DNA of 64,000 bases from Mixophyes australis (taxonomy: Eukaryota; Chordata; Amphibia; Anura; Limnodynastidae), in NCBI GenBank assembly GCA_036250195.1, contig JAVHZZ010000003.1:23465573-23529572 (forward strand). The letters run 5' to 3'. The notes beneath the pieces were generated by a model that saw only the letters and a list, made by a program, of their open reading frames with translations, was not told the origin of the DNA and did not search any database. Positions within the stretch are counted from its first letter, which is position 1; the number at the start of each line of letters is the position of its first letter. Positions 24,155-37,003 of the stretch are shown here, in pieces. The translations under genes were made by a program, and so were the position numbers.

Positions 24155-24619
24155 CAGTAGTAGTCAATATTGCAAATGACATAATTCTAACAAGTCTAGG
24201 AGCGACTGCTGTAAATATGACATGCAGGAAATACAGACTTGATGAAAAAGTGACAGACAAGAATTCTAGCAAGACAACATACCGCCACTGACATTGACGT
24301 CAATTGAAATGGCGACAGTTACATTACTTCTATTAAGGGGGCAATGCAAGGACCCAATGGCTGTATAATGTCCAACCCTTCCTAAAAAACTTTAGATAGC
24401 CGCCGGGTCCTCGCATTGCCCCCTTAATATTAGCAATGTAACTGTCGCCATTTGAATTGACGTCAATGTCAGTAAGAGCATGTTGTCTTGTCGCAATTCT
24501 TGACTGTCACTTTTTCATCAAGTCTGTATTTTCTCCATGTTGTAATTACAGCATCCGCAATGTTCATGTCACTCCTAGTGTTGACGGAATTATGTCATTC
24601 GCATACTTGTACCCCAGCC
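24155..24619. mobile_element. hAT-like foldback MITE inserted in the 52-bp array
   Basis: The arms of a long inverted repeat (for example tgcaaatgacataattc and gaattatgtcattcgca; cattgacgtcaattgaaatg and catttgaattgacgtcaatg; aagggggcaatgc and gcattgcccccttaa) run from both ends to a loop near 24340-24400. The array word aggatgag is present on both sides (24147-24154 and 24620-24627), an 8-bp target duplication typical of hAT elements. The right end reads cttgtacccc-ag, and the left end cagtagtag is diverged. There is no transposase. Confidence 0.88.
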
Positions 24620-25490
24620 AGGATGAGTCTGTCTGGTGTCATCATGATGTGGTGCTGTTTAGTGTTATTTCAGGATGAGGTTGTCTAGTGTCATCATAGT
24701 ATGGTGCTGTTTAGTGTTATCTCAGGATGAGGTTGTCTAGTGTCATCATGGTATGGTGCTGTTTAGTGTTATCTCAGGATGAGGTTGTCTAGTGTCCTCA
24801 TAGTATGGTGCTGTTTAGTGTTATCACAGGATGAGTCTGTCTAGTGTTATCATGATATGGTGCTGTTTAGTGTTATCTCAGGATGAGTCTGTGTGGCGTT
24901 ATCATGATGTGGTGCTGTTTAGTATTATCTCAGGATGAGGTTGTCTAGTGTCATCATAGTATGGTGCTGTTTAGTGTTATCTCAGGATGAGTCTGTCTAG
25001 TGTCATAATAATGTGGTGCTGTTTAGTGTTATCTCAGGATGAGGTTGTCTAGTGTCATCATAGTATGGTGCTGTTTAGTGTTATCTCAGGATGAGGTTGC
25101 CAAGTGTCATCATAGTATGGTGCTGTTTAGTGTTATCTCAGGATGAGGTTGTCTAGTGTTATCATGGTATGGTGCTGTTTAGTGTTATCACAGGATGAGT
25201 CTGTCTAGTGTTATCATGATATGGTGCTGTTTAGTGTTATCTCAGGATGAGTCTGTGTGGCGTTATCATGATATGGTGTTGTTTAGTGTTATCTCAGGAT
25301 GAGTCTGTCTAGTGTCATAATAATGTGGTGCTGTTTAGTGTTATCTCAGGATGAGGTTGTCTAGTGTCATCATGGTAAGGTGCTGTTTAGTGTTATCTCA
25401 AGTTGAGTCTGTCTGGTGTTATCATGGTATGGTGTTGTTTAGAGTTATCTCAGGATGAGGCAGTCTGGCGTTATCATGATATGGTGCTGT
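24620..25490. repeat. 52-bp minisatellite, right block
   Basis: Continuation of the same array after the inserted MITE, with more variant units (aggttgtctagtgtcatcat). A third, diverged copy of the complex 23.18 kb segment follows at about 25493-25610. Confidence 0.93.
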
Positions 25491-26368
25491 CCAACATTTT
25501 CTTTGTAAAGGGCAGCTGAGTCTTATAATAGGACACAAGTTCCCAGTGTTATCATAGGGTGGAGCTGTCCAGCATGATCATGGGAAGCTCAGCTCAGTGT
25601 TATAATAGGACAGGTGGGGTATAACTGCTCAGACTAATCACCAGCAGTTCCCATAACAGTAACAAATACAGGATAGAAAATAAATCTGATAACAAATGCA
25701 AGAGATTAATTACTGCTACTAGTGGGTGTCAGCAGTCACTGAAGTACTTTTTTAATGAAATATTGTTGCCTCTATCAGGCATGTGAAGCTGTAGTTTTGG
25801 CGGTCCCCATGTGATCCTCCTAGTTTGTGGCTCTTGGCTGCTTCTGAAACTTTCAATTCACTGCAGCCTCCTCCATATGAAATTGCTCTATATTACCTCA
25901 CATTACAGTATTTAGAAGTTAACACTAGTGGTTTTATTTAAAACCGATGTTGCAAATGTAGAAAACTACACTGACCTAATTGTCAAATAAAATGCATTTG
26001 TAATTTAGCCTATAAGGGAATAAGCAAATTTGATTCATGATCTTTGTTTCATATCAAGTTATGCTTGATGCCGCAATCTTCTAGCAACCAATGCTCTGAT
26101 TGGCTACAGGTTGTTTTAACCCAGCCCACTTCATCTACAGCTTATCTGTATAGTCCCAGTTTTGAAGAATGAATGCAAAAAGGCTCTCCGCGTCTAGCCA
26201 GCCATGCCTAAAAATGGAGGAATAAAAAGTTTGTTAACCCCTGAGATCACATTTAGGCAACCTCTGAACAAAATTGATCAGATCATTATTGGGCATGCTG
26301 GTAAATCCAATCGAAAGATGACCACTATCGGCCTATGAGTATAGATAATTAGACGTTGCTCTTGACAC
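25491..26368. other. array edge and intergenic DNA
   Basis: The first 120 bp are a diverged copy of the complex segment embedded in the array. The rest shows no supported feature. Confidence 0.45.
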
Positions 26369-26371
26369 TTG

Positions 26372-26546
26372 AGGCTAGATTTACTAAACTGCGGGTTTGA
26401 AGAAGCGGAGACGTTGCCTATAGCAACCAATCAGATTCTAGCTTTCATTTTGTAGAATGCACTAAATAAATGATAGCTAGAATCTGATTGGTTGCTATAG
26501 GCAACATCACCACTTTTTCAAACCCGTCGTTTAGTAAATATACCCC
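26372..26546. mobile_element. PIF/Harbinger-type MITE, TTG target duplication
   Basis: Termini are aggctagatttactaaactg and gtttagtaaatataccc, with inner arms gcctatagcaaccaatcaga and the reverse complement. It is flanked by TTG on both sides (26369-26371 and 26547-26549). A 3-bp duplication of TWA-like form suggests PIF/Harbinger. Confidence 0.85.
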
Positions 26547-26549
26547 TTG

Positions 26550-28227
26550 GTGGGGCAGAATCAGCCAGTATGTGGTCATCTCAATGTTCTGCTATAAAGT
26601 TATCTGTTTAATGTTTTTTTTATGAACTCTTTATTCAGAAAAGACTAGCAAGGGGATAGGAGGGCAATTGCCTCTGCTAACTCATGTCTTTCAGATGACG
26701 GTAGGCACAGAGAGACTGACAGTGCTTCCATTGGTGCTGCATAGTCAAATTAGCACGGTCACTGTATATAGCCCATGTTCAGCTGAGTGACAGCAGATTT
26801 CAATCTAAAGCTTTAGTAGAGGAAATAGTCTTAACCATAACTGTCCTGCAGTAGGACACAGCCAACATGGCTATTTACATCTCATATTTCTTCCCACAAT
26901 ATCCTATTACTTTTTAAAATTGGCCTCATATCATAGCAATTGTGGCTCCAAAACAACCGCATTGCCCAATAATAATCCATTTGGTATTGATGATATGGGT
27001 AACTGCATTCAGAGGGGACTTCTATCAGCCTATATGGGCTGTAGGCTTCCGAGGACACAAGCCCCAGTTGCATACTGGAAGTTATTAGGCCCAAATGCTG
27101 ACAGGTTGGATCTCGTCCAATTTCGCCACCTACTTATGAGGTTAACTTAGATATTGATTCCACCATTTAGAACTTATATGACTGGCTTTACATCTGCTGA
27201 CCAAAGTTACTAGCTCTTCTCTGTATGTAGTTGTTGGGTGGTGGTGGTGGGGGAAAAGGGGGTTGGCATATTCATTTGTGGAATAGGAAACTTGAAATCA
27301 TGTTACATGTCTGATTTCCGTTTGTCACCCCTTGCTTAGAATGGACATGAACAAATTCTGCTGTGGACAGAGAAACCTCTAATTTGATCCACTAGTGTAA
27401 TCACCATATATTACAGTTGTGTATTGTTTGGTGTCATGTGCAAAAAAAACTGATATAATAACTAACTTGTGCTGCTATCAGCGCTAACATTTCATATCTA
27501 AACAAATGGGACAAACGGAACCCAGTCTCAGAGCAACACTGCTCTCTTATGGTTAAAATAAAGCACTTGCAGTTTCTTAAAGCTGCAAAGAACTGGTCAT
27601 TGTAAGTTAAATATTTCAGATATAAAGCGGAAGAAAAATCAATAACAGAGATTTGCAAGTCCCATAGTGGTTAAGCAGTGAGCAAAAGGGGTCACAAAAC
27701 ATGGTCTGTTCGTGAGAGTCCTGTGATTGGTTACCCACGTCTGCTGTTTGTCACCAGACAAAGACAAAGAGGAAACAGAAATTGGTATCTGACATCACAC
27801 GTATGGTGTGTACAAATAACTTCAGAAACCAGTCCTGTCTAGCTAGGGAGTGGGAGAAAGGCTTCTCCTTGTCACAGAATTGGCCCACCTGCAAAACTTA
27901 GTTTCAGTGATGTAGGAGGTCAGACTCATCACAGCCTAGAAATGGCAATCCAGCCTAGTTACCAGAAAAGTGGGTGTTTGGTGGTGGGGGACAGGATACA
28001 GAAATGTATATGCACCAGTGCAGCACTGCATGACTTGTTGCTATGGGTTACAGTACATGTGCCACTTTTGCCACAATATAAAATATAGTAGATAAGGAAT
28101 ATATTTTTATACAATATCCAAACAATGTTTTTAATATTTAATCTTGTGAAAATATAGGAAACAACTATTTTGTGCATGACCTAGAGCATATTCCCCCTAG
28201 TGTCTCCCTGTGGAATAGTTAAAGAGC
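26550..28227. other. intergenic DNA, no gene found
   Basis: No exon or RNA gene is supported. A fragment gttgctatgggttacag near 28040 is a remnant of the CCATAGCAACCA family. Confidence 0.45.
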
Positions 28228-29560
28228 TTTGGATGGCCTCTATTAAGTATTGAAGAGCTCTGGTCAGTCTCTATTGAAGAGCTCTGGTCAGTCTCTATTG
28301 AAGAGCTCTGGTTGGCCTCTATTGAAGAGCTGTAGTTGGCCTCTATTGAAGAGCTGTAGTTGGCCTCTATTGAAGAGCTGTAGTTGGCCTCTATTGAAGA
28401 GCTCTGGTTGGCCTCTATTGAAGAGCATTGGTTGGCCTCTATTGAAGAGCATTGGTTGGCCTCTATTGAAGAGCATTGGTTGGCCTCTATTGAAGAGCAT
28501 TGGTTGGCCTCTGTTGAAGAGCATTGGTTGGCCTCTATTGAAGAGCTCTGTTTGGCCTCTATTGAAGAGCTCTGTTTGGCCTCTATTGAAGAGCTCTGGT
28601 TGGCATCTATTGAAGAGCTGTAGTTGGCCTCTATTGAAGAGCTCTGGTTGGCCTCTATTGAAGAGCATTGGTTGGCCTCTATTGAAGAGCATTGGTTGGC
28701 CTCTATTGAAGAGCATTGGTTGGCCTCTATTGAAGAGCATTGGTTGGCCTCTGTTGAAGAGCATTGGTTGGCCTCTATTGAAGAGCTCTGTTTGGCCTCT
28801 ATTGAAGAGCTCTGTTTGGCCTCTATTGAAGAGCTCTGGTTGGCATCTATTGAAGAGCTGTAGTTGGCCTCTATTGAAGAGCTCTGGTTGGCATCTATTG
28901 AAGAGCATTGGTTGGCCTCTATTGAAGAGCATTGGTTGGCCTCTATTGAAGAGCATTGGTTGGCCTCTATTGAAGAGCATTGGTTGGCCTCTATTGAAGA
29001 GCATTGGTTGGCCTCTATTGAAGAGCTCTGGTTGGCATCTATTGAAGAGCTCTGGTTGGCCTCTATTGAAGATTTCTGGTTGGCCTCTATTGAAGAGCTC
29101 TGGTCAGTCTCTATTGAAGATCTCTGGTCGTTCTCTATTGAAGATCTCTGGTCGTTCTCTATTGAAGATCTCTGGTCGTTCTCTATTGAAGATCTCTGGT
29201 CGTTCTTTATTGAAGATCTCTGGTCGTTCTCTATTGACGAGCTCTGGTTGGCCTCTATTGAAGAGCTCTGGTTGGCCTCTATTGAGGAGCTCTGGTTGGC
29301 CTCTATTGAAGAGCTCTGGTTGGCCTCTATTGAAGCACTCTGGCTGGCCTCTATTAAAGTATTGAAGAGCTGTGATCGACCTCTATTGAAGAGCTCTAGT
29401 TAGCCCCTATCAAAGAACTCCAGTTAGCCTCTATTAAAGTATTGAAGAGTTGTGGTCAGTCTCCATTAAAGCACTCTTGTCGGCCTCCAGTGAAGAGGTC
29501 TGTTCAGTCTCTATTGAAAAGCCCCTTTTGGCCTCTATTAAAGAGCTCTGGTTGGCCTCT
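28228..29560. repeat. 24-bp minisatellite with 240-bp higher-order repeat
   Basis: About 55 copies of a 24-bp unit (gagctctggttggcctctattgaa minus its last bases in the core: ctctggttggcctctattga). Two 240-bp blocks of ten units (28384-28623 and 28624-28863) are nearly identical and a third, altered block follows. Since 24 is a multiple of 3, long frames stay open on both strands (for example 371 codons plus, 28250-29365; 238 codons minus, 28288-29004). They have no non-repeat domain and I do not call them genes. Both edges decay into diverged units. Confidence 0.96.
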
Positions 29561-32500
29561 ATTAAAGTAGTGAGAAGGGCTTGTTCTAAACTGAACAACC
29601 CCTTTAATTCACCTGTAATTATGGAAATCTAGAGTCCTGCTGGCATTATTTGATTAATTCGAATAGTATATGATTAAGCAGTTATGACATTTCGACAAAT
29701 ATTGTCAAGCTCTATGTATCTTAAATAAGCTAAATAAAGTCCATATTAAACAGCCATATGTCATTCCGCTGATCAAATTTTTTTTATCACTCACAAGTTT
29801 TAATGAAGACTTGCAGTCAATAAAACCAATTGCCTGTAAACAATTACTCTTTTTGCCCACAGTAGTTAAGGCTCCTCCTAGACCCCTGCCAGCCAGAGCA
29901 GACTGATAAGTCACTCCAAGTTTATTGTTAATGATCCCTCCAATCTCCAGGAAACTTAGCAGAGGTCGATCAGCTATACCAGGAGAATATTCAAAACTGC
30001 TAAAAAAAATATTTAAAAAGCCCAAATGCCCCTGACAAGCCTAAAACAAAGGAAATAGGCTAACTAAACTCAGGCTCTTGTCTGAAAAACTCAACTAACT
30101 GCACCCCCCCCCCACCTTGATTATGATGGAGACAATGTAGGATTTATTAGAGCTGCTTGATAATTTAAGTGGTATCTTCAACACTTGCAATAAAATATTG
30201 GGACTGCCGACATTATTATGAAGCTGGTGGGACGCGAACTGCGTTGGCTTAGTGGTGGATGTTTTAGAAAAGCGACTATAATAGTATCATTTAACCCTTT
30301 ACGTGTGCATTTGTGAGAAGCCTAAGAAGAGTGGTTTGCAGAGGAATATAAGGATACATTTTTTTCAGTTAAGGTAGTTAACTGGAAGAGGATGAATGGT
30401 TAGCATTTTGTGCAGAATTTTTCGATCTGGTGTCCAGTCCATCACTCTATTTTCCGTACTGGACTGGAACGGCAGACAAACAAATTGGTTGCCACATTAA
30501 TTACACCCTCCCCCCCCAGAATGCCCCAACGCATTTCAGTACTTGAGAGGGAGCTGTTCAAAAGTGGGTAATCTTTTTACTTTACTGCTGTTTCATCTGG
30601 AGGTTTTAGTTGCATCTGCCTAGCTCTACAGTATTTGTTGTACAGCAAAAATATCAGTGTTTAGTTTTTCATGCAATAGTAAGATAAAAGCCCTCACACA
30701 CAATTATGAATGCCAGGATGCCTTGGCACACATGAGGATTTTTGTTCAAAAGAGATGCTTCCCCCTTAAACAACTTTAAACAAAAATATTGTGTGCTAAA
30801 AGTTCAAAAGTATTCTTGTGCCCCAGAGGCAAAGGTGAGCTTCACCACTGAAACTGCATAGCTGCTAAGAATTTGTGAAGACTTAAAAGACTTTATGTCA
30901 AGAGCAATGTAATCTTACATTACTGAGTACAACGGTATCAGACATATTTCAGAAGTATAAAAGGACAATTCCAGCAAAAGATAGGAAGTGACTTCACAGA
31001 ATAATCTCAGGGATCACTGGGAAGTAGAATTCAGATAGACTTGTAGATAATTTGAACTGTCAGGCAAAATTTCTGGTGCCCATTCAATAAAACAAAGTAT
31101 CATACCTAATACCTGCATTGTATGCAGCATTGAGTTTTGCATGTCTCTCTCCTCACCTATCAGCAATCACCTATGAATTAAACAACATCTTCCACAATGA
31201 CATCCAGGATATAAGATGCTTCTGCGCTCACATTTCTTTTACAAAATTATGGAGGAAGAGATGGCCGTTTTGTATACCAAACCAATAATCACGAGAACGC
31301 AGCCAGTTCATTCATTAGCTACGAGCTAATGACCACAGTGAAGCAGCACATGTTATGTTTTCATATAAATAAAGACTGTCAATACTCAATGACATCAACG
31401 AGACATGACCAGTGGTGGAACGAGCGTGGACATAAAGATCCGGGACCGCGATGGGGTCAAGGTGCCTGGGAGTTTTGCTCTGTATGGATGGAGGCACCAT
31501 GCTATGGCATGGACAACCATGACTGGACTCTTTCCAGTTTTCAGAGAGAGCCCAGCAATGCCTCGCGCCTCGATGACATCACTAGTTCCTAGTTCATTGA
31601 TAGGCTGCATTCTATGAATGTCACTTGAAGCCAGAAAATAGCTGCCTCCGCTGTGTACAATAAATGAATCCCTACACAGGAAACACCAGAGCCTGGGAGC
31701 TGTAAAATACTATACATAAAATCCCCTTATCTGGCCTGCGTCCGTATGTTTCACCACAGCGGAAGATATAACGCACAAGTCTACTATGGCTGTAACATAA
31801 ACACATTGCTTACACAGAGGATTTTCAGCTCAGTACTCTAAAACATTTTCTTAAAGACACCTTGAGATTATTTACTGCCATTAACACTGTGTTTGAGGCA
31901 TTTTTAAGAACACAATGCGATAAACCTCAAACACAGGTTTTGTTTAGTAACTTGTTTAAAGGGTACACATGACCAACAATAATATGATGTCATTTGTGAA
32001 AGAGGTAAGAAAAGGCATTAAAAGTCACAGGAAGATGCTGGAACTGAAGATAATTGGAATCATTTTGGTTCCTTCAACCACCGGACCTCAGAGGACATAA
32101 CGAGAAAATCTAATGTATAATGTAATCTGTGAAGAAGTTACTCATTCAATTTACAAATAAGAGTTTCAGAAAACTGCCTGTGTGCGCCAGGCTTCCTCTC
32201 CTGCGGTGCTTATTGGATCGTTATTGAGTACACAAGACAATTGCTGGCGCAGAACTAATAAAGTAAAATAATATAGAATCTCACAAGCTCTTTTATGATA
32301 CAGGGAATCTGTATCTATATCTTTGTAATGATACAGTTAGTGAGTGGCGGAAACGCGGTAAAATATCACACAAATCAAGTTTGGCGGTGGAACAGGCCGT
32401 ATCTCAGATTTTAGACGTTCCGCCGCTTCGTTGAAATTATGCTCTTTGAATAGAGCTGAGTAGACCATGGTCAATAAATTTTGCTGCTTCGTCTGGCTGG

Positions 32501-33684
32501 GTTGAGAGCGGTAACAGTTAATGCTAAATTCCAAACTACGCAACCAGACTCGGAACAGTCTTAAAAACTGATCTCATCTATAGTTAAAATCTACCGTTTT
32601 CACGTGGCACCAAATTATAATGTGGGTTTTGCGGCCCTTTAGCGAAACTGCTGCTTAGATACAAATATATTTGCAATTGCGTCTGTGGATCATTTTAGAC
32701 CTTACTGAATGTGATGCTGGCCTCTGCCATTATATACAAGGAACCACAAGATTTAATTTAGAAATTCCCAGGAAGAAAATTTGCACAGCAGCGTTTGGTC
32801 AATATGCTACTGACATAAACACCGAAAAAGAGCGTACTCTCGCACCCACAAATACACCCAGCTAAAGTATCCCCGAGTCCCGAAACCAATGGACCCTGAC
32901 AGATTTACTGTAAGAAAAATTTGTTTACGGAAGTTGCACATGGCAATGCATGAGTTTCACAGGTACGGACTCCAGTTGCCCAGTTTCTAAACCTCTTTAG
33001 TAAAGACCTAACTGAGCACTATTGAAGAAACTTAGATGTAACTAGTTCAATAACAGCTGACGCAGAACCTCTTCGAATGACTGCTTACAGCATTAGCACC
33101 ACACAGGAGAAAATGATTTAATGATGGGGGTTGAGTTGCTTTCTTAAGAAATTCTGCATCATGTGACAAACAACAAAATAGTTCTTAGTTTCTGAAATTA
33201 ATGTGATATGTTGAAGTGGATGACTCTATATATTATATAAGTGTAACATTACCATAATTTGTTAATTGTTAAAGTCACATTTTCTTTCTATTCTTATGAC
33301 AAATGTTAATTTCTTTAAAATAATCCAAAGAAAGAGTATGCAATCGATAAATATGATAAATATCGTAGGTAATACATTTTTTTTTTGCACTTACGGAATT
33401 ATGGCAAAAGACACAATTGGTCTTGGAATATGACAAAGAGAAACCTTGTTACGCCAAACAATTTTGATTGGCTGCTAGAATGACGTCATGGCAGCCAATC
33501 AAAACCACTTAGCACAAGTCCTATCTGTAACACACCAGAATTTGAACACCATCTAAAGTTTTCATTTTTCGCTTGATAAAATAACCAGATTGTGGTGCCC
33601 CATTAATTAGCCCAGAAGATGTTTAGAATGTCTACCTGTCAATAAACATTATCATTTAGTGAAAGAAGGAGATGCCACAATCTT
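29561..33684. other. intergenic DNA downstream of XKR6
   Basis: No supported gene. A palindromic stretch (attttgattggctgctagaa ... ggcagccaatcaaaacc around a gacgtcat centre) at 33463-33508 is a small foldback element. The 31.4-31.6 kb block is GC-richer, with overlapping short frames on both strands and no recognisable domain. Confidence 0.4.
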
Positions 33685-35995
33685 TTTATTTTATTCTTAC
33701 ATGTTATTTTCTTTTTTAATTGTATTGTACTTATTTATTCAAAACAGTTGATTCAATAAAAGTGGATTTGATCAAAGAACAAACATGCACTGAAAAACAA
33801 ACCCCAAAAAATGCTAAACTTAATGAAAATTGTAATATTTAAATAAAAATAAAAAACAACAACGAGAAAAAAACATAAAAATCCAAAATAATTTAATCTC
33901 TTCTTCGGATCATGAACTATTTAATAGGTATTATAGGAATGTTTGGTTCAAAGCAGAACCATTTACTATGTTTTATTTGGTATAAGGGCTACAATTTTTG
34001 GAATCAGCCCTTTCTGGATGTGGTCAATAATGTCCCATAATCCCTTGCAGAGAAAAGAACAACAATCCTAGGTATATATTTAAGAAACAAAATATAGTTA
34101 TTCTCTTATTGTTTAAATGCCTCCTCTTTGCATCACTGTGTTGAATAACTAGGACATCGTGAGGTAAAAAAAAAAACCAACCAAGCGATTATAAAGTCAT
34201 TTCAAACATACAAAGCTGAACATCTCCATAACATTGCCCAACAGTGGTTTGACCCATCTCTTTCAGGCAAGAAAAATCCAAACAAAACCCTTTCAATTGC
34301 ACACACGGAAAAAAGACTAACAGCATTTACTTAAATATACTCTCTTTATATATGTATTTATATATATATTTATATAACTCTTTTTTTCTTTGTTTTTTTT
34401 TGCCAAGTACAGCGAATGTGGGAAAAGATGCCCTTAAACAAAATGGCCGTTTAAAGGAGCAATACTTTAGAACACAACGTAGCATACTGAGGTGTTTTCG
34501 AAAACAAAACTTGAGGTTTGTTTTTTTCTTGTACTGGATCAAAAGTGAATGCTTTGTGCACGTGTCGGAGAGAGAAAACAAAACAAAACGAAAATTAAAA
34601 CAGAAAAGGAAAAAACAATTCAGTTGTTATCAGTTTGATAAACTAAAACACAGTACAGTTCGTCAAGCTTCACAGAAAAGAGAGATATTATCTTACAGAA
34701 CTGCAGGTGAACGAAAAGACGTAGCAGCAGGTCTTATTAATTCCTGTCATTAAATATACACACTGTACAAAGGAGAACAATTTCACTGCAGTTCTAGAAT
34801 GCACCAAGTTATATGTGAAGGGTCCGTAGCCAATCACAACTGAAAGAAGTACAAAGCACCAGTAATTGTTTGATTCTCTGTTGATTAGAGGAAAATAACC
34901 TAGATATACAGTATATTTTCCTATAAGACAGAACAAAAAAATAGTATTAGCACTAAAGATTACCTTAAGGCTCAGATTAAACATGAGACACAAAAACAGG
35001 TCTTTAGTGGGTTATTTTAACACGTGTTCTCCACACAGCCTTAAAATGAAAATTTAATTTTTATTTTTTTCTTGAATTTCGCAGTCGCCAACCAAGTATT
35101 GTGCCTTTAAATTGTCTTCAATCTTTTTGCTATCATGCTGAGTTTAATTATTACTGAATTTCTGACTTGTGTGTGTGTGTGTGTAACAGTTTTTTTGTTT
35201 GTTTTTTGGTGTTTGATCAATGGTTTCTTGGTTTATTTTTTTTACTGTTATTTACTTTTTTCATTGGAAGTAAAAATGGTATTACTATGTGAATTCAGTG
35301 CAAGCAGAATACAGCTTACCCTCACATAGCTCTTGCTTTTCCAAGATCACCGTTTCCATCTTAACCCCTTTACTGTTGTGGGAGAGGCAGGCAGTGAAAG
35401 GGTTAAGTGGGGCCCAGGATCCTTTGTGTGTCCGCCATCCCACCCACCTCCCCCCCCCCCCCCCACCCCACCGGTGTGAGACAACACGTTGTTGGCCCGT
35501 GTTCTGTCTTGGCTTTAGCTCCACACCTTGACCTCATAAAAGTAGTCAGACAAAATAAAAGAGAAAAGAAAAAAAAAAAGGCTTCATCGTTTTCCTGACT
35601 GTATAACCACCGATTTTGCATTAGAGAGGTGACAGTAGTTAATGAAACTCAGCACCAAAGGGCATAAGGCAGTTGAAGGTTAGTTTGTTCTAACAGCACC
35701 AGTCCCATTAAATTCTCTACACTCGGTGTATAATGTATAAAATACAGGGTGGAGACTACTTCTCTCCACACTAGATTGTAGCATGGATGTTTCAATACTG
35801 TTTCTCTTGTGTAAAACAACAAAGAATAGTCTTTTTTTTTTTTTGTTAACTTACAAAACATAGAGAATATCTTTGTATACATATAGCGACCAGAAATCAA
35901 GCTTGTGACAAGCTCTTTCTCTTTGTGTTATTTTTTTTTTTTTTATGAGCTTTGTTTCTCGTAAACAAAAATAAGGTTCCTCTTGACTTGGAGCA
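33685..35995 (-). other. XKR6: probable XKR6 3' UTR
   Basis: This is AT-rich DNA directly after the XKR6 stop codon, largely free of recognisable transposons apart from one tiny TTAA-flanked hairpin. Minus-strand AATAAA hexamers (TTTATT on the plus strand) occur at 35232-35237, 33972-33977, 33734-33739 and as an overlapping pair at 33685-33695. I take the cluster at 33.69-33.74 kb as a likely distal end, but cleavage position is inference and other ends, including a much farther one, are possible. It also holds a poly-C tract at about 35451-35464 and a short GT run at about 35170-35184. Confidence 0.5.
35361..35406. mobile_element. 46-bp TTAA-flanked hairpin (piggyBac/Kolobok-like remnant)
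   Basis: TTAA at 35361-35364 and 35403-35406 flanks inverted ends cccctttactg and cagtgaaaggg around a short G-rich loop. TTAA duplications are typical of piggyBac and Kolobok superfamilies. It lies in the probable XKR6 3' UTR, so it could form a hairpin in the mRNA. Confidence 0.7.

Positions 35996-37003
<1,008 letters not shown>

Noticed and set aside
28250..29365. 371-codon open frame (KSSGWPLL repeats)
   Set aside because: It is wholly a 24-bp tandem array, open on both strands, with no start context, domain or non-repeat sequence.
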